From Stutzerimonas stutzeri (GTDB taxonomy: Bacteria > Pseudomonadota > Gammaproteobacteria > Pseudomonadales > Pseudomonadaceae): a stretch of DNA of 64,000 bases. A program made the position numbers and the translations under genes. Below are positions 44,436 through 55,241 of the stretch, piece after piece. Each line of letters begins with the position of its first letter. The stretch's first letter is position 1. The stretch spans positions 248,001 to 312,000 of the forward strand of contig NZ_JAMOHZ010000004.1 of NCBI RefSeq assembly GCF_024448715.1, given 5' to 3'. The notes beneath the pieces were generated by a model. The model did no database searches, had not been told where the DNA came from, and worked only from the letters and a program-made list of their open reading frames with translations.

Positions 44436-44840
44436 ATGAAAACCAAAGCGATGCTGACCCAGACCGAAGTAACCGCCATCCTCGCCGCCGCCCGTGCAGA
44501 AGCACAGAACAATGGCTGGGCCGTGACCATCGTCGTTGCCGATGACGGCGGCCACCCGCTGGGCCTTGAGCGTCTGGACGGCTGTGCGCCGATCGCCTCC
44601 TACATCGCCACTGAGAAGGCCCGTAGCGCCGCGGTTGGTCGTCGCGAAACCAAAGGCTACGAAGACATGGTCAACGGTGGCCGCAACGCCTTCCTGTCCG
44701 CCCCGGTAGTCTGCTCGCTGGAAGGCGGCGTGCCGGTGATCGTCGATGGTCAGGTGATCGGTTCGGTCGGCGTCTCCGGCGTCACCGCCACGCAGGATGC
44801 ACAAGTCGCCAAGGCCGGCGTCGCGGCAGTCGCCAACTGA
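44436..44840 (+). CDS. glcG: GlcG/HbpS-family protein of the glycolate operon
   Basis: 134 residues covering one HbpS domain: [42 protein letters not shown] and the end [45 protein letters not shown] precedes the ATG. Its role in glycolate use is not known. It is an intact relative of the frameshifted gene at 37274. Confidence 0.9.
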   Translation: MKTKAMLTQTEVTAILAAARAEAQNNGWAVTIVVADDGGHPLGLERLDGCAPIASYIATEKARSAAVGRRETKGYEDMVNGGRNAFLSAPVVCSLEGGVPVIVDGQVIGSVGVSGVTATQDAQVAKAGVAAVAN

Positions 44841-44863
44841 TCGACGAAATTCAGGAGAAGAAC

Positions 44864-47047
44864 ATGACCGAGCGTGTAACTCTGGGCCGCCTGCAAGTGG
44901 CAGCCAACCTGCAGCGTTTCATCGAAGACGAAGTGCTGCCCGGTACCGGCGTAGAAGCCGCCGCCTTCTGGAGTGGCTTCGATCAGCTGGTCCATGACCT
45001 GGCGCCGAAAAACCGCGCATTGCTGGCAGAGCGCGACCGCCTGCAGGTGGAGCTGGACAACTGGCACCGCAGCAACCCCGGCCCGATTGCCGACATGCCT
45101 GCTTACCGTGCCTTCCTCGAATCCATAGGCTACCTGCAGCCAGAGCCAGGCGAGGTGAAGATCAGCACTAGCAATGTCGACAGTGAAATCGCCACCCAGG
45201 CCGGCCCGCAGCTGGTGGTGCCGATCGGCAACGCCCGCTACGCGCTGAACGCCGCCAACGCTCGCTGGGGCTCGCTGTATGACGCGCTCTACGGCACCGA
45301 CGCCATCAGCGAAGAGAACGGCGCGCAGAAGGGCCCGGGTTACAACGAAGTGCGTGGCGCCAAGGTCATCGCTTTCGCGCGCAATTTCCTTGATCAGGCC
45401 GCGCCGCTGGCCGAAGGCAGTCATGCCGATTCGGTCAGCTACCGCGTCCAGGACGGCCAGCTCAAGGTCACCCTGGAGAACGGCAATGTCACCGGCCTGA
45501 AGCAGCCTGGGAAATTTGTTGGCTACCAGGGCGAGGCGGTCGAGCCGACGGCGATTCTGCTGAAAAACAATGGCCTGCACGTTGAAATTCAGATCGACCC
45601 GAACAGCCCCATCGGCCAGACCGATGCGGCTGGCGTGAAGGATCTGCTGGTAGAAGCCGCCGTCACCACCATCATGGATTGTGAAGACTCCACTGCCGCG
45701 GTCGACGCCAACGATAAGGTGCTGGTCTATCGCAACTGGTTGGGCCTGATGAAGGGCGACCTGGTCGAGGATCTGGAGAAGGGCGGCAAGCGCATCACCC
45801 GACGCCTCAACGCCGACCGCGAATACACCGCCGCGGACGGCTCGAACCTGAAGCTGCACGGCCGCTCGCTGCTGTTCATCCGCAACGTCGGTCACCTGAT
45901 GACCAACCCGGCGATCATCGATGGCGAAGGCCATGAAATCCCCGAAGGCATCATGGACGGCGTGGTCACCAGCCTGATCGCCAAACACGACCAGCAGCGC
46001 AAGGGCAACTCGCGCACCGGCTCGATGTACATCGTCAAGCCGAAGATGCACGGCCCGGCCGAAGTGGCTTTCACCGACGAACTGTTCGGCCGCGTCGAGG
46101 ACCTCATCGGTCTGCCGCGCCACACGCTCAAGGTCGGCATCATGGACGAGGAGCGCCGCACCAGCGTCAACCTCAAGGCCTGCATCGGCGCCGCGAAGAA
46201 CCGTGTGGCCTTCATCAATACCGGCTTCCTCGACCGCACCGGTGACGAGATGCACACCATCATGGAAGCCGGCGCCGTACTGCGTAAGGGCGACATGAAG
46301 GGCACCGCCTGGATCCAGGCCTACGAGCGCAACAACGTACTGGTCGGCTTGAATTGCGGCCTGCGCGGCAAGGCGCAGATCGGCAAAGGCATGTGGGCCA
46401 TGCCCGATCTAATGGCGGCCATGCTCGAGCAAAAGATCGCTCACCCGAAAGCCGGCGCCAACACCGCTTGGGTACCGTCGCCGACCGGCGCCACGCTGCA
46501 CGCGCTGCACTACCACCAGGTCGACGTTCAGGCCGTTCAGGCCGAGCTGGAAAAGATCGACCTGGCCACTGAACGTGAGCAGCTGACCAATGATCTGCTG
46601 ACCATTCCGGTCGCGCCTGAGCGCAACTGGTCCGCCGAGGCGATCCAGCAGGAGCTGGACAACAACTGCCAGGGCATCCTCGGTTACGTGGTGCGCTGGG
46701 TCGAGCAGGGCGTGGGTTGCTCCAAGGTGCCGGACATTCATGACGTCGGCCTGATGGAAGACCGTGCAACGCTGCGTATCTCCAGCCAGCACCTGGCCAA
46801 CTGGTTGCGGCATGGTGTAGTTGGCGAAGCTCAGGTTCGCGAGACGCTGGAGCGCATGGCTAAAGTGGTCGACCAGCAGAACGCCGGTGACCCTCTCTAT
46901 CGCCCGATGGCCGCCGATTATGCACAGTCTGCCGCTTTTCAAGCCGCTTGCGATTTGGTGTTCAAGGGCCGCGAGCAACCAAGCGGCTATACCGAGCCGC
47001 TGCTGCATGCCTGGCGTCAGCGCTTCAAGCAGCAGAACGGAGTTTGA
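44864..47047 (+). CDS. glcB: Malate synthase G
   Basis: 727 residues, the G-form length. Family motifs: [73 protein letters not shown] and [18 protein letters not shown]. It condenses glyoxylate with acetyl-CoA to malate, the last step of the pathway encoded upstream. AGGAGAAGAAC precedes the ATG, 23 bp after glcG. Confidence 0.97.
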   Translation: MTERVTLGRLQVAANLQRFIEDEVLPGTGVEAAAFWSGFDQLVHDLAPKNRALLAERDRLQVELDNWHRSNPGPIADMPAYRAFLESIGYLQPEPGEVKISTSNVDSEIATQAGPQLVVPIGNARYALNAANARWGSLYDALYGTDAISEENGAQKGPGYNEVRGAKVIAFARNFLDQAAPLAEGSHADSVSYRVQDGQLKVTLENGNVTGLKQPGKFVGYQGEAVEPTAILLKNNGLHVEIQIDPNSPIGQTDAAGVKDLLVEAAVTTIMDCEDSTAAVDANDKVLVYRNWLGLMKGDLVEDLEKGGKRITRRLNADREYTAADGSNLKLHGRSLLFIRNVGHLMTNPAIIDGEGHEIPEGIMDGVVTSLIAKHDQQRKGNSRTGSMYIVKPKMHGPAEVAFTDELFGRVEDLIGLPRHTLKVGIMDEERRTSVNLKACIGAAKNRVAFINTGFLDRTGDEMHTIMEAGAVLRKGDMKGTAWIQAYERNNVLVGLNCGLRGKAQIGKGMWAMPDLMAAMLEQKIAHPKAGANTAWVPSPTGATLHALHYHQVDVQAVQAELEKIDLATEREQLTNDLLTIPVAPERNWSAEAIQQELDNNCQGILGYVVRWVEQGVGCSKVPDIHDVGLMEDRATLRISSQHLANWLRHGVVGEAQVRETLERMAKVVDQQNAGDPLYRPMAADYAQSAAFQAACDLVFKGREQPSGYTEPLLHAWRQRFKQQNGV

Positions 47048-47102
47048 AGGTATTCAGGAGATTGCTGATGGCTGGCGCAGGTCGGCCATTAGCGTAATTT
47101 GC

Positions 47103-47135
47103 AAGCCCCGGGCGCCTAATGGCGTCCGGGGCTTT
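47103..47135 (+). terminator. Rho-independent terminator after glcB
   Basis: AGCCCCGG-GCGCC pairs with GGCG-TCCGGGGCT around a TAAT loop, followed by TT and TC. It lies about 55 bp after the glcB stop and separates the permease gene. Confidence 0.75.
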
Positions 47136-47267
47136 CGAGCATGGGGGGCGGGTCGACGTGCCGGTCGATCAGCACCTTTGGATGGCATGAGGCTATGACA
47201 TCCATGCGGGGCGCCGGGGCTTCCCGGAGAAAGAAGTGGTTCACAACAAAAAACAAGGAACCCAACA

Positions 47268-48977
47268 ATGAGTCAGACACTGCTGTCCATACTGGCCTTC
47301 GTGCCACTGGTGTTGGCGGGCGTACTGCTGATCGGCTTTCGCTGGCCAGCCAAGTACGCGATGCCACTGGTTTTCGTGCTTACCGCGCTGATCGGGCTAT
47401 TGGCCTGGGACATGACCTTCAACCGGGTCCTGGCTTCTACGCTGCAAGGCTTGATTCTCACCGCCGCGATCCTCTGGATCATCTTCGGCGCCATCCTTCT
47501 ACTCAACACCCTCAAGCACTCGGGCGGCATCGCTTCGATTCGTCGTGGCTTCGCTAACGTCAGTCCCGACAAGCGCGTTCAGGTACTGATCGTCGCTTGG
47601 CTGTTCGGCTGCTTCATCGAAGGTGCTTCGGGCTTCGGTACGCCGGCCGCGGTGGCCGCACCCTTGCTGGTCGCTCTGGGCTTCCCGGCGCTGACGGCGG
47701 TGGTGCTGGGCATGATGGTGCAATCGACACCGGTTTCCTTCGGTGCCGTGGGCACGCCGATTCTGGTCGGTGTGGCCGGCGGTCTGGATCAGGCCACGCT
47801 CGGTGGGCAGCTGACTGCAGCGGGTAGCAGCTGGGAAGTGTTCTTCCATCTGATCTTCTCCCGCGTGGCGATCATCCATGCGCTGTGCGGCATTCTTATG
47901 CCGCTGATCATGATCTGCGTCATGACGCGCTTCTTTGGGCGCAATCGCTCCTGGAGCGAAGGCTTGGCGATGGCGCCGTTCGCCATCTTTACCGGCTTGG
48001 CGTTTGTCATTCCCTATGCCGCGGCTGGCGTATTCCTCGGCCCGGAATTCCCGTCGATGATCGGCGCGCTGGTCGGTCTGGCCATCGTCGTACCTGCCGC
48101 CAAGGCGGGCTTCCTGCTGCCCAAAACCAGCTGGGATTTCGCCCCGGCCAGCGAGTGGCCGGTGGAGTGGATGGGCAAGATCGAGATGAAGATCGACGAT
48201 GTCGCCGGTCGGACACCGATTTCCGTGCCGATGGCTTGGGCACCTTATCTGCTGCTGGCAGCCTTCCTGGTGATTTCGCGGGTCTTCCCAGGCGTCAAGT
48301 CGGCAATGTTGTCGGTGAGCTTCGGCTGGAAGGACATTCTCGGCGAGACCGGTGTGTCTGGTGCGCTGGAGCCACTGTATCTACCGGGCGGAATTCTCTG
48401 CATTGTGGTGCTGATCACCTTCTTCCTGCACCGCATGCGTGCTGGCGAGCTGGTCTCGGCCATCTCCGAATCGAGCAAAACCCTATTGGGTGCCGGCTTC
48501 GTGCTGATCTTCACCATCCCTATGGTGCGAATCCTGATCAACTCCGGCGTCAACGGCTCCGATTTGGTATCGATGCCAGTGGCCATGGCGCAACTGGTAG
48601 CCGACAGCGTCGGCGGAGTCTATCCGTTCTTCGCGCCGGCGGTGGGCGCACTGGGCGCGTTCATTGCCGGCTCCAACACCGTGTCTAACCTTATGCTGTC
48701 GCAGTTCCAGTTCAATACTGCTGGTCTGCTGGGTATTTCCGGTGCGCTGATGGTGGCGTTGCAGTCGGTGGGTGCCGCCGCGGGGAACATGATCGCCATT
48801 CACAACGTGGTGGCGGCCTCGGCCACGGTCGGCCTGCTGGGTCGTGAAGGCATCACCCTGCGCAAGACCATGCTGCCTACGCTGTACTACCTCGTGCTGG
48901 CCGGTAGCATCGGCCTGATCGGCTTCTACGTGATGGGCATCAGCGATCCGCTGGTGGGAATCGCTACCGCCAATTGA
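47268..48977 (+). CDS. glcA: L-lactate/glycolate permease (LctP family), probably the glycolate importer
   Basis: 569 residues with about 13 membrane helices and LctP motifs: [41 protein letters not shown] and [19 protein letters not shown]. LctP and GlcA are close paralogues that carry lactate and glycolate. The place next to glcB argues for glycolate, but lactate cannot be excluded. AAGGAACCC lies upstream of the ATG. Confidence 0.82.
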   Translation: MSQTLLSILAFVPLVLAGVLLIGFRWPAKYAMPLVFVLTALIGLLAWDMTFNRVLASTLQGLILTAAILWIIFGAILLLNTLKHSGGIASIRRGFANVSPDKRVQVLIVAWLFGCFIEGASGFGTPAAVAAPLLVALGFPALTAVVLGMMVQSTPVSFGAVGTPILVGVAGGLDQATLGGQLTAAGSSWEVFFHLIFSRVAIIHALCGILMPLIMICVMTRFFGRNRSWSEGLAMAPFAIFTGLAFVIPYAAAGVFLGPEFPSMIGALVGLAIVVPAAKAGFLLPKTSWDFAPASEWPVEWMGKIEMKIDDVAGRTPISVPMAWAPYLLLAAFLVISRVFPGVKSAMLSVSFGWKDILGETGVSGALEPLYLPGGILCIVVLITFFLHRMRAGELVSAISESSKTLLGAGFVLIFTIPMVRILINSGVNGSDLVSMPVAMAQLVADSVGGVYPFFAPAVGALGAFIAGSNTVSNLMLSQFQFNTAGLLGISGALMVALQSVGAAAGNMIAIHNVVAASATVGLLGREGITLRKTMLPTLYYLVLAGSIGLIGFYVMGISDPLVGIATAN

Positions 48978-48995
48978 TGGCGTGAGTGACCCCGG

Positions 48996-49021
48996 ACGGG
49001 CGGCTTAGGCCGCCCGTTTTG
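48996..49021 (+). terminator. Rho-independent terminator after the permease gene
   Basis: ACGGGCGGC and GCCGCCCGT form a perfect 9-bp stem with a TTAG loop, followed by TTTG TTTT. Confidence 0.9.
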
Positions 49022-49130
49022 TTTTCCCGAACCAATCGTTGGCGCATGGTTAACTCTGGACGCTGATGTTTGGCGGACCCCTGCGTTCTGGTATAGCGTC
49101 AGCGCAATGGATAACGATCGAGGTAAGCAA

Positions 49131-49298
49131 ATGAAGAAGTGGCAATGCGTGGTGTGCGGGTTTATCTATGACGAAGCCGAGGGCTGGCCCGACGATGGGA
49201 TTGCGGCGGGGACCCCCTGGGAGGATGTACCCGAGGACTGGCTCTGTCCCGATTGCGGCGTAGGCAAGATGGACTTCGAAATGATCGCGATCGGCTGA
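49131..49298 (+). CDS. rubA: Rubredoxin
   Basis: 55 residues from the ATG at 49131 (GAGGTAAGC upstream). Two Fe-binding knuckles: [19 protein letters not shown] and [11 protein letters not shown], with the typical [11 protein letters not shown] between. A one-iron electron carrier that takes electrons from the reductase encoded 1 bp downstream, classically for alkane hydroxylases or oxidative-stress enzymes. Confidence 0.96.
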   Translation: MKKWQCVVCGFIYDEAEGWPDDGIAAGTPWEDVPEDWLCPDCGVGKMDFEMIAIG

Positions 49299-49299
49299 T

Positions 49300-50511
49300 A
49301 TGAATGAATTGAAGCAGAAAGGCGCGCCGGCGGCGCCGTTGGTCATCATCGGTACGGGCCTGGCGGGTTACAACCTGGCGCGGGAATTCCGCAAGCACGA
49401 CAGCGAAACGCCGCTGTTGCTGATTACCGCCGACGATGGCCGCTCCTATTCGAAGCCGATGCTGTCGACCGGCTTCGCCATGAACAAGGAAGCCGATGGC
49501 CTGGGGATGGCAACGGCCGGGGCCATGGCAGTTCAGCTCAACGCTGAGATTCGCACCCATACTCGAGTGACGCGCCTCGATCCGGCCAACCGTCGCGTGT
49601 GGATCGGCAACGAGCCGGTGCCCTATCGCGACCTGGTTATCGCCTGGGGTGCGCAGACCATTCAGGTGCCAGTCGCTGGCGATGCCCAGGACGCGGTTTT
49701 CCCGATCAACGACCTGCTCGATTACGGTCGTTTCCGCGAGGCGGCCAGGGGTAAGCGGCGGGTGCTGATCGTTGGTGCCGGGCTGATCGGCTGTGAATTC
49801 GCCAATGACTTGCTGCAGGGCGGCTACGAGGTCGAACTGGTGGCGCCCTGCGAGCAGATTATGCCGTCATTGCTGCCGACGGAGGCCGCGGCGGCGGTGC
49901 GACGCGGGCTCGAATCACTGGGTGCGCGCTTTCATCTGGGGCCGGTGCTGGAACGTCTGGATCGGCACGGCGAGAGTCTCGAAGCCCGGTTATCGGACGG
50001 CCAGCGGTTGAACTGCGATCTGGTGGTCAGTGCGGTGGGCCTGCGCCCGCGCACCGAGCTGGCCGCAGCGGCAGGACTGTCGGTCAATCGGGGAATCGTC
50101 GTTGATCGCCTCCTGCAAACCTCGGCTGAGAACGTCTACGCGCTAGGCGACTGTGCCGAGGTGGGTGGGCTCAATCTGCTTTATGTGATGCCGCTGATGA
50201 GTGGCGTGCGTGCGCTGGCGCAAACGCTTGCCGGTAAATCGACTTTAGTAACTTACGGACCGATGCCGATCACGGTGAAAACCCCTGTGTGCCCTTTGGT
50301 GGTATCGCCGCCAGCGGCTGGCAGCGAGGGGCATTGGAGCGTGGAAGGTGAAGGTAATGACATCAAGGCTCTATTCCGCAGCCTCGACGGAAATCTGTTG
50401 GGCTATGCGCTGACGGGGGCGGCTGTGCAAGAGCGGTTGGGGTTGAACAAGCAGCTGCCGCCAGTGCTGGCTGAACTGCCTCAAGTTCTGTCGCTAAAGT
50501 CGTCGGAATGA
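49300..50511 (+). CDS. rubB: Rubredoxin-NAD(+) reductase
   Basis: 403 residues of the pyridine nucleotide-disulfide oxidoreductase fold: FAD motif [23 protein letters not shown] motif [18 protein letters not shown] and the FAD-binding [22 protein letters not shown]. It lacks the CxxxxC of thioredoxin-type enzymes. It begins just after the rubA stop, so the pair is translated from one message. Confidence 0.92.
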   Translation: MNELKQKGAPAAPLVIIGTGLAGYNLAREFRKHDSETPLLLITADDGRSYSKPMLSTGFAMNKEADGLGMATAGAMAVQLNAEIRTHTRVTRLDPANRRVWIGNEPVPYRDLVIAWGAQTIQVPVAGDAQDAVFPINDLLDYGRFREAARGKRRVLIVGAGLIGCEFANDLLQGGYEVELVAPCEQIMPSLLPTEAAAAVRRGLESLGARFHLGPVLERLDRHGESLEARLSDGQRLNCDLVVSAVGLRPRTELAAAAGLSVNRGIVVDRLLQTSAENVYALGDCAEVGGLNLLYVMPLMSGVRALAQTLAGKSTLVTYGPMPITVKTPVCPLVVSPPAAGSEGHWSVEGEGNDIKALFRSLDGNLLGYALTGAAVQERLGLNKQLPPVLAELPQVLSLKSSE

Positions 50512-50659
50512 TCCGGTAAAGCGTCGGCGAGGGCTGGCGCGAGTGCCATCAGCGTGCCATGCTCCTTCGAGGCGCAGCCGCAGCCTAGAGCAGTTGCAGC
50601 GCCTCGGAACGCTGTTCGGAGAACAGCGAACAAAAACAATAAAGTCTTAGAGGCTACCT

Positions 50660-50932
50660 ATGCGCAAACCGGAACTCGCAGCCGCCATCGCCGACAAGGC
50701 CGATCTCACCAAGGATCAGGCCAACCGTGTACTCAATGCCGTTCTCGATGAAATCACCAACGCGCTCAACCGTAAGGACAGCGTGACTCTGGTTGGTTTC
50801 GGCACCTTCCTGCAGCGACACCGTGGCGCTCGCACTGGAAAGAACCCGCAGACGGGCGAACCCGTTACCATCAAGGCCAGCAACACCGTGGCATTCAAGC
50901 CGGGAAAGATGCTGAAAGACGCGATCAACTGA
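50660..50932 (+). CDS. HU-family DNA-binding protein
   Basis: 90 residues: MRKPELAAAIADKADLTKDQANRVLNAVLDEI, VTLVGFGTFLQRHRGARTGKNPQTG and ITIKASNTVAFKPGK-type end. This is the HU/IHF beta-arm fold with the RxGRNPxTG-like tip (here GKNPQTG). Pseudomonas has several HU paralogues; this one lies by the rubredoxin genes. TAGAGG lies upstream. Confidence 0.93.
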   Translation: MRKPELAAAIADKADLTKDQANRVLNAVLDEITNALNRKDSVTLVGFGTFLQRHRGARTGKNPQTGEPVTIKASNTVAFKPGKMLKDAIN

Positions 50933-51048
50933 GTTTGCGTCTCCCGGGGCCCGCTCGGCTCCGGGTGCCCTGAAGTTCCAATTTACAGTTGAGTTACCTC
51001 TGCAAGCCGCTACAATCCGCGAAATTTCGCTATCTGCCGAGAACATGC

Positions 51049-51435
51049 ATGAAATTCCGCTTCCTTCTCTGGATGCTTGGTCGCTTGATGACCAAGGCCA
51101 GCCGCAACAACCCTGACTTTCAAAAACAACTCGGCGACAAAGACCTCACCTTCCAGTTGCACACGCTCGACGGTAAGGTCGCTCGGCATTACGTGGTCAA
51201 GGATCAACGCGTCACAGCCAAGGGCGGCCCTGCTACCGAGCCTGCTTTCGCCATCGGCTTCAAGGACAGCGCCTACGGCTTTGCCACCATGAACGCGAAG
51301 AACAAACAGCTGGCCTTTATGCAAGGCATCCAGAACAAAGACATCCAGATCCAGGGCAACCCGGCGCTGGTGATGTGGTTTCAGGGTTTGACCAAATACC
51401 TCAAGCCGAGGAAGAAGAAGCCCGAAACGGCTTGA
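51049..51435 (+). CDS. Small SCP2-like protein
   Basis: 128 residues from the ATG at 51049. LTFQLHTLDGKVARHYVVKDQRVTAKGG, PAFAIGFKDSAYGFATM and KDIQIQGNPALVMWFQGLTKYL match an SCP2-type lipid-binding fold as found in short bacterial homologues. Basic C-terminal tail. The role is unknown. It is a separate unit after the HU gene. Confidence 0.65.
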   Translation: MKFRFLLWMLGRLMTKASRNNPDFQKQLGDKDLTFQLHTLDGKVARHYVVKDQRVTAKGGPATEPAFAIGFKDSAYGFATMNAKNKQLAFMQGIQNKDIQIQGNPALVMWFQGLTKYLKPRKKKPETA

Positions 51436-51526
51436 TCGGCACGCGGCGAGCCTGACCCTGCGGGGGAATGACGTGATTCCGAGCCGGAGGTGGCGTTTTT
51501 GATTGGCGCACCCGCCGTGGCGTGAT

Positions 51527-52432
51527 TTACACCTGCTGCGCCATCCAGGCGCGTGCTTCTTCCAGCAGCCAGTCGCGAAAGGCATTCATGGCCGCCGACT
51601 CTACCCGCCGTTCGGGGATCATCAGGTGGTAGGCCTGGTCCTCGCGGCGGTATGAGTGCGGATGCGCAATTACCAGGCGCCCTTCGGCCAGTTCGCGTTG
51701 AATGAGAAACGGTGGAATCAACGCCACGCCCATCCTGTGTTCGGCGGCCTGTGCCAGCATCGAAAACAGTTCCAGCCGTGGGCCAGTCATGTCTCTCGCC
51801 ACCTTCATCCCCAGCGAATCGAACCACTGGCGCCAGGCGTAGGGGCGAGTAGTCTGCTGCAGCAACGGCATCTCGGCGATGGTCTTGGCATCGAGCGATC
51901 CGGCGTTCTCTAACAGCGCTGGGCTACAGACCGGGAGTGGATCTTCAGGCATCAGGTAGTGCGCCACGGTGCCGGACCAGTCGCCGTCGCCGAAATAGAT
52001 TGCCGCATCGAAATCGGTATCGGCGAAGAGGAACGGTCGGGTGCGGTTAGTCAGATTGACCGTTATTTCTGGGTGCAGCGCCTGGAACTGCTGCAGTCGC
52101 GGCAGCAGCCACTGCGTGCCAAATGTCGGCACCAGCGCCAGCTCGATAGTCTGGGCGCCCTGCTGGCCCATTACCGACAACGTATCCCGTTCCACCGCAT
52201 CGAGCTGAGTGGCGACTCGTCGCGCATAGGACTGGCCGGCTTCGGTCAGCTTGACGCCGCGGCGCGAGCGGCGAAACAGTTCCAGCCCGAGAAACTCTTC
52301 GAGGCCGCCGATCTGTCGGCAGATGGCGCTTTGGGTCAGTGCCAGCTCTTCGGCGGCGCGGGTGAAGCTCTGGTGCCGCGCTGCCGCTTCGAAGGCAATA
52401 AGCGCGGCGGTGCTGGGGATCTTACGGCGCAT
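51527..52432 (-). CDS. gcdR: LysR-family regulator of glutarate catabolism (GcdR-like)
   Basis: 301 residues: N-terminal helix-turn-helix (STAALIAFEAAARHQSFTRAAEELALTQSAICRQIGGLEEFLGLELFRR) and a GcvA-like effector domain (FADTDFDAAIYFGDGDW, HRMGVALIPPFLI). It is divergent from gcdH across 184 bp, the standard LysR layout. It likely activates gcdH and the CoA transferase in response to glutarate or a lysine breakdown product. Confidence 0.85.
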   Translation of the reverse strand: MRRKIPSTAALIAFEAAARHQSFTRAAEELALTQSAICRQIGGLEEFLGLELFRRSRRGVKLTEAGQSYARRVATQLDAVERDTLSVMGQQGAQTIELALVPTFGTQWLLPRLQQFQALHPEITVNLTNRTRPFLFADTDFDAAIYFGDGDWSGTVAHYLMPEDPLPVCSPALLENAGSLDAKTIAEMPLLQQTTRPYAWRQWFDSLGMKVARDMTGPRLELFSMLAQAAEHRMGVALIPPFLIQRELAEGRLVIAHPHSYRREDQAYHLMIPERRVESAAMNAFRDWLLEEARAWMAQQV

Positions 52433-52509
52433 TATGCGACTGCCTCACTAATAAGCTGGTGTCAAAGCCATTTAGCATACGCTGGAGTGAGCAAAGCGCA
52501 CAGGTCGAT

Positions 52510-52526
52510 GCAAATTACTCGTTTGC
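52510..52526. promoter_or_regulatory. Candidate LysR-type operator between gcdR and gcdH
   Basis: GCAAA-TTACTCG-TTTGC is a 5+5 inverted repeat with a 7-bp spacer, in the middle of the divergent gap and about 91 bp before the gcdH start. The size fits LysR sites. It was found by symmetry alone. Confidence 0.35.
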
Positions 52527-52616
52527 GAACGATGGCTTCAGCTTCTAGGATCAATCCATCCGAATGTTGCACCGGGCGTCGCGCCCGGTTCACCGTCTAC
52601 GACAAGAGGACCACTC

Positions 52617-53798
52617 ATGGCCGGCAAAGCAAGCTTCAACTGGATCGACCCGCTGCTGCTCGATCAGCAGCTCACCGACGAAGAGCGCATGGTGCGCGAC
52701 AGTGCGCAGCAGTTCGCCGATGACAAACTGGCGCCTCGCGTGCTCGAAGCCTTCCGTCACGAGCGCACCGACGCGGCGATCTTCCGTGAGATGGGCGACA
52801 CCGGCCTGCTCGGCGCAACCATTCCCGAAGCGTACGGCGGCAGCGGACTGAACTACGTCTGCTACGGCCTGATCGCTCGTGAAGTCGAGCGCATCGACTC
52901 GGGCTATCGCTCGATGATGAGCGTGCAGTCGTCCCTGGTGATGGTGCCGATCAACGAGTTCGGCAACGAAGAAACCAAGCAGAAGTACCTGCCCAAGCTC
53001 GCCAGTGGTGAATACATCGGCTGCTTCGGCCTGACCGAACCGAACCATGGCTCCGACCCGGGCTCCATGGTCACCCGTGCCAAGAAGGTCGACGGCGGCT
53101 ATCGCCTCTCCGGCGCGAAAATGTGGATCACCAACAGCCCGATCGCTGACGTCTTCGTGGTTTGGGCCAAGGACGACGAGGGCGCCATTCGCGGCTTCGT
53201 GCTAGAGAAAGGCTGGGAAGGCCTGAGCGCTCCGGCGATCCACGGCAAGGTCGGCCTGCGCGCCTCGATCACCGGTGAGATCGTCATGGACAACGTGTTC
53301 TGTCCGGAAGAGAACGCCTTCCCTGATGTGCGCGGCTTGCGCGGTCCGTTCACCTGCCTGGATTCGGCCCGTTACGGCATTAGCTGGGGCGCGCTGGGCG
53401 CCGCCGAGTTCTGCTGGCACACCGCGCGCCAGTACACCCTGGACCGGCAGCAGTTCGGCCGTCCGCTGGCCGCCAACCAGCTGATCCAGAAGAAGCTGGC
53501 CGATATGCAGACCGAGATCACCCTGGCCCTGCAAGGCTGCCTGCGCCTCGGCCGGATGAAGGATGAAGGCACCGCGGCGGTGGAGATCACCTCGATCATG
53601 AAGCGCAACAGCTGCGGCAAGGCGCTGGACGTGGCGCGCCTGGCCCGCGACATGCTCGGCGGCAACGGCATCAGCGACGAGTTCGGCGTGGCCCGGCATC
53701 TGGTCAACCTCGAGGTGGTCAACACCTACGAAGGTACCCACGACGTGCACGCGCTGATCCTCGGCCGGGCGCAGACAGGAATTCAGGCTTTTTTCTAA
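52617..53798 (+). CDS. gcdH: Glutaryl-CoA dehydrogenase (decarboxylating)
   Basis: 393 residues of acyl-CoA dehydrogenase fold: [61 protein letters not shown] and the catalytic glutamate in [22 protein letters not shown]. It converts glutaryl-CoA to crotonyl-CoA and CO2 in lysine and glutarate breakdown. Confidence 0.95.
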   Translation: MAGKASFNWIDPLLLDQQLTDEERMVRDSAQQFADDKLAPRVLEAFRHERTDAAIFREMGDTGLLGATIPEAYGGSGLNYVCYGLIAREVERIDSGYRSMMSVQSSLVMVPINEFGNEETKQKYLPKLASGEYIGCFGLTEPNHGSDPGSMVTRAKKVDGGYRLSGAKMWITNSPIADVFVVWAKDDEGAIRGFVLEKGWEGLSAPAIHGKVGLRASITGEIVMDNVFCPEENAFPDVRGLRGPFTCLDSARYGISWGALGAAEFCWHTARQYTLDRQQFGRPLAANQLIQKKLADMQTEITLALQGCLRLGRMKDEGTAAVEITSIMKRNSCGKALDVARLARDMLGGNGISDEFGVARHLVNLEVVNTYEGTHDVHALILGRAQTGIQAFF

Positions 53799-53808
53799 GC
53801 GGTGCCCT

Positions 53809-53869
53809 GTAGGAGCGAGCTTGCTCGCGAAGAGCGCGCACAGCCATTCGCGAGCAAGCTCGCTCCTAC
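53809..53869. repeat. REP inverted pair (GTAGGAGCGAGCTTGCTCGC type)
   Basis: GTAGGAGCGAGCTTGCTCGC at the left and its exact inverse at the right end, with a 15-bp or so centre. It lies between gcdH and the CoA transferase gene, within one likely transcript, and could stabilise the upstream message. Confidence 0.95.
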
Positions 53870-53914
53870 GCAACGCCGATCCGCTCTATCTTATTTGCTA
53901 CACGAGAGATCTCT

Positions 53915-55138
53915 ATGCCCGGCGCTCTTTCCCATATCCGCGTCCTCGATCTGTCTCGCGTGCTTGCCGGCCCGTGGTGCGGGCAGATTCTTGGCGATCT
54001 TGGCGCCGAGGTGATCAAGGTCGAGCGTCCCGCCACTGGCGACGATACCCGTCACTGGGGCCCGCCGTATCTGAAGGGTCAGCAGGGCGAGAACACTTCG
54101 GAGGCCGCTTATTACCTGTCGGCTAACCGCAACAAACAGTCGCTGACGCTGGATTTCACCCAGTCCGAAGGCCAGCGGATCGTTCGCGAGCTGGTCGCGG
54201 AGTGCGACGTGCTGTTGGAGAACTTCAAGGTCGGCGGATTGGCCGCCTATGGGCTGGATTATGAAAGTCTCAAGGCGATCAACCCACGGCTGATTTACTG
54301 CTCGATTACCGGCTTCGGCAGCGACGGACCGTACGCTCAGCGTGCCGGCTACGACTTCATGATTCAGGGCCTCGGCGGGTTGATGAGCCTGACCGGGCGT
54401 GCCGAGGATGAAGCCGGTGCCGGCCCGGTCAAAGTCGGCGTGGCGCTCACCGATATCCTCACCGGGCTCTATGCCACGGTCGGCGTGCTGGCCGCGCTCA
54501 ATCATCGCGAGCAGAACGGCGTCGGCCAGCATGTCGAACTGGCCCTGCTGGATGTGCAGATCGCCTGCCTGGCCAACCAGGCGATGAATTACCTGACCAC
54601 CGGCGTTGCGCCCAAGCGCATGGGTAACGCCCATCCGAACATCGTGCCGTACCAGGATTTCCCGACAGCGGACGGCGACATCATTCTCACCATCGGCAAC
54701 GACGGTCAGTTCCGCAAGTTCGCCGAAGTCGCCGGGCATCCCGAATGGGCCGATGACCCACGTTTCGCCTGCAACAAGGCGCGCGTTGCCCATCGCCAGG
54801 AGCTGGTGCCGATGATTCGTCAGGTCACGGTGTTCCGCACCACCGCCGAATGGGTTGCGGCACTGGAGCAGGCGGGGGTGCCTTGTGGGCCGATCAATGA
54901 CGTTGCACAGGTTTTTGCCGACCCGCATGTACAAGCTCGTGGCCTGAGAGTAGAGATGCCGCATCCGCTGGCCGGAAGCGTGCCGCAGGTGGCGAGCCCA
55001 ATCCGCCTTTCCGAGTCTCCCGTGGAATATCGCAAGGCGCCGCCGCTGCTGGGTGAACACAGCGAGGCGTTGCTGAAGCGGCTGCTCGGGTTCGATGCGG
55101 AGCAGGTGGCGGCGCTACGCAGTGCCAAAGTCATCTGA
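53915..55138 (+). CDS. CaiB/BaiF-family CoA transferase, probably succinyl-CoA:glutarate
   Basis: 407 residues with class III CoA transferase motifs: LRVLDLSRVLAGPWCGQILGDLGAEVIKVE-type start, RNKQSLTLDFTQSEGQ, SITGFGSDGPYAQRAGYDFMIQGLGGLMSLTG and the catalytic Asp in KVGVALTDILTGLYA. The position after gcdH under the same regulator suggests it activates glutarate with succinyl-CoA. The stop is 103 bp before the LemA gene. Confidence 0.88.
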   Translation: MPGALSHIRVLDLSRVLAGPWCGQILGDLGAEVIKVERPATGDDTRHWGPPYLKGQQGENTSEAAYYLSANRNKQSLTLDFTQSEGQRIVRELVAECDVLLENFKVGGLAAYGLDYESLKAINPRLIYCSITGFGSDGPYAQRAGYDFMIQGLGGLMSLTGRAEDEAGAGPVKVGVALTDILTGLYATVGVLAALNHREQNGVGQHVELALLDVQIACLANQAMNYLTTGVAPKRMGNAHPNIVPYQDFPTADGDIILTIGNDGQFRKFAEVAGHPEWADDPRFACNKARVAHRQELVPMIRQVTVFRTTAEWVAALEQAGVPCGPINDVAQVFADPHVQARGLRVEMPHPLAGSVPQVASPIRLSESPVEYRKAPPLLGEHSEALLKRLLGFDAEQVAALRSAKVI

Positions 55139-55241
55139 GGGAGGATGCGCCTCGTCGTATCGCGGCGGGGTTGTTCCTGAACTCTCAAGCCGTCCGGCCA
55201 TCCTTATTCAGTACCCTGAATTTTGGATGGATGAGCGAATC

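Noticed and set aside
44750..46255. A 501-codon open frame antisense to glcB
   Set aside because: High GC with strong third-position bias leaves long open frames opposite real genes. It has no ribosome site or recognisable domain, and glcB is certain.
50610..50628. CGCTGTTC-GGA-GAACAGCG palindrome upstream of the HU gene as a LexA box
   Set aside because: LexA sites are CTG-N10-CAG; here the CTG and CAG are 9 bp apart. It is more likely a hairpin or terminator after rubB, though it lacks a good T-run.
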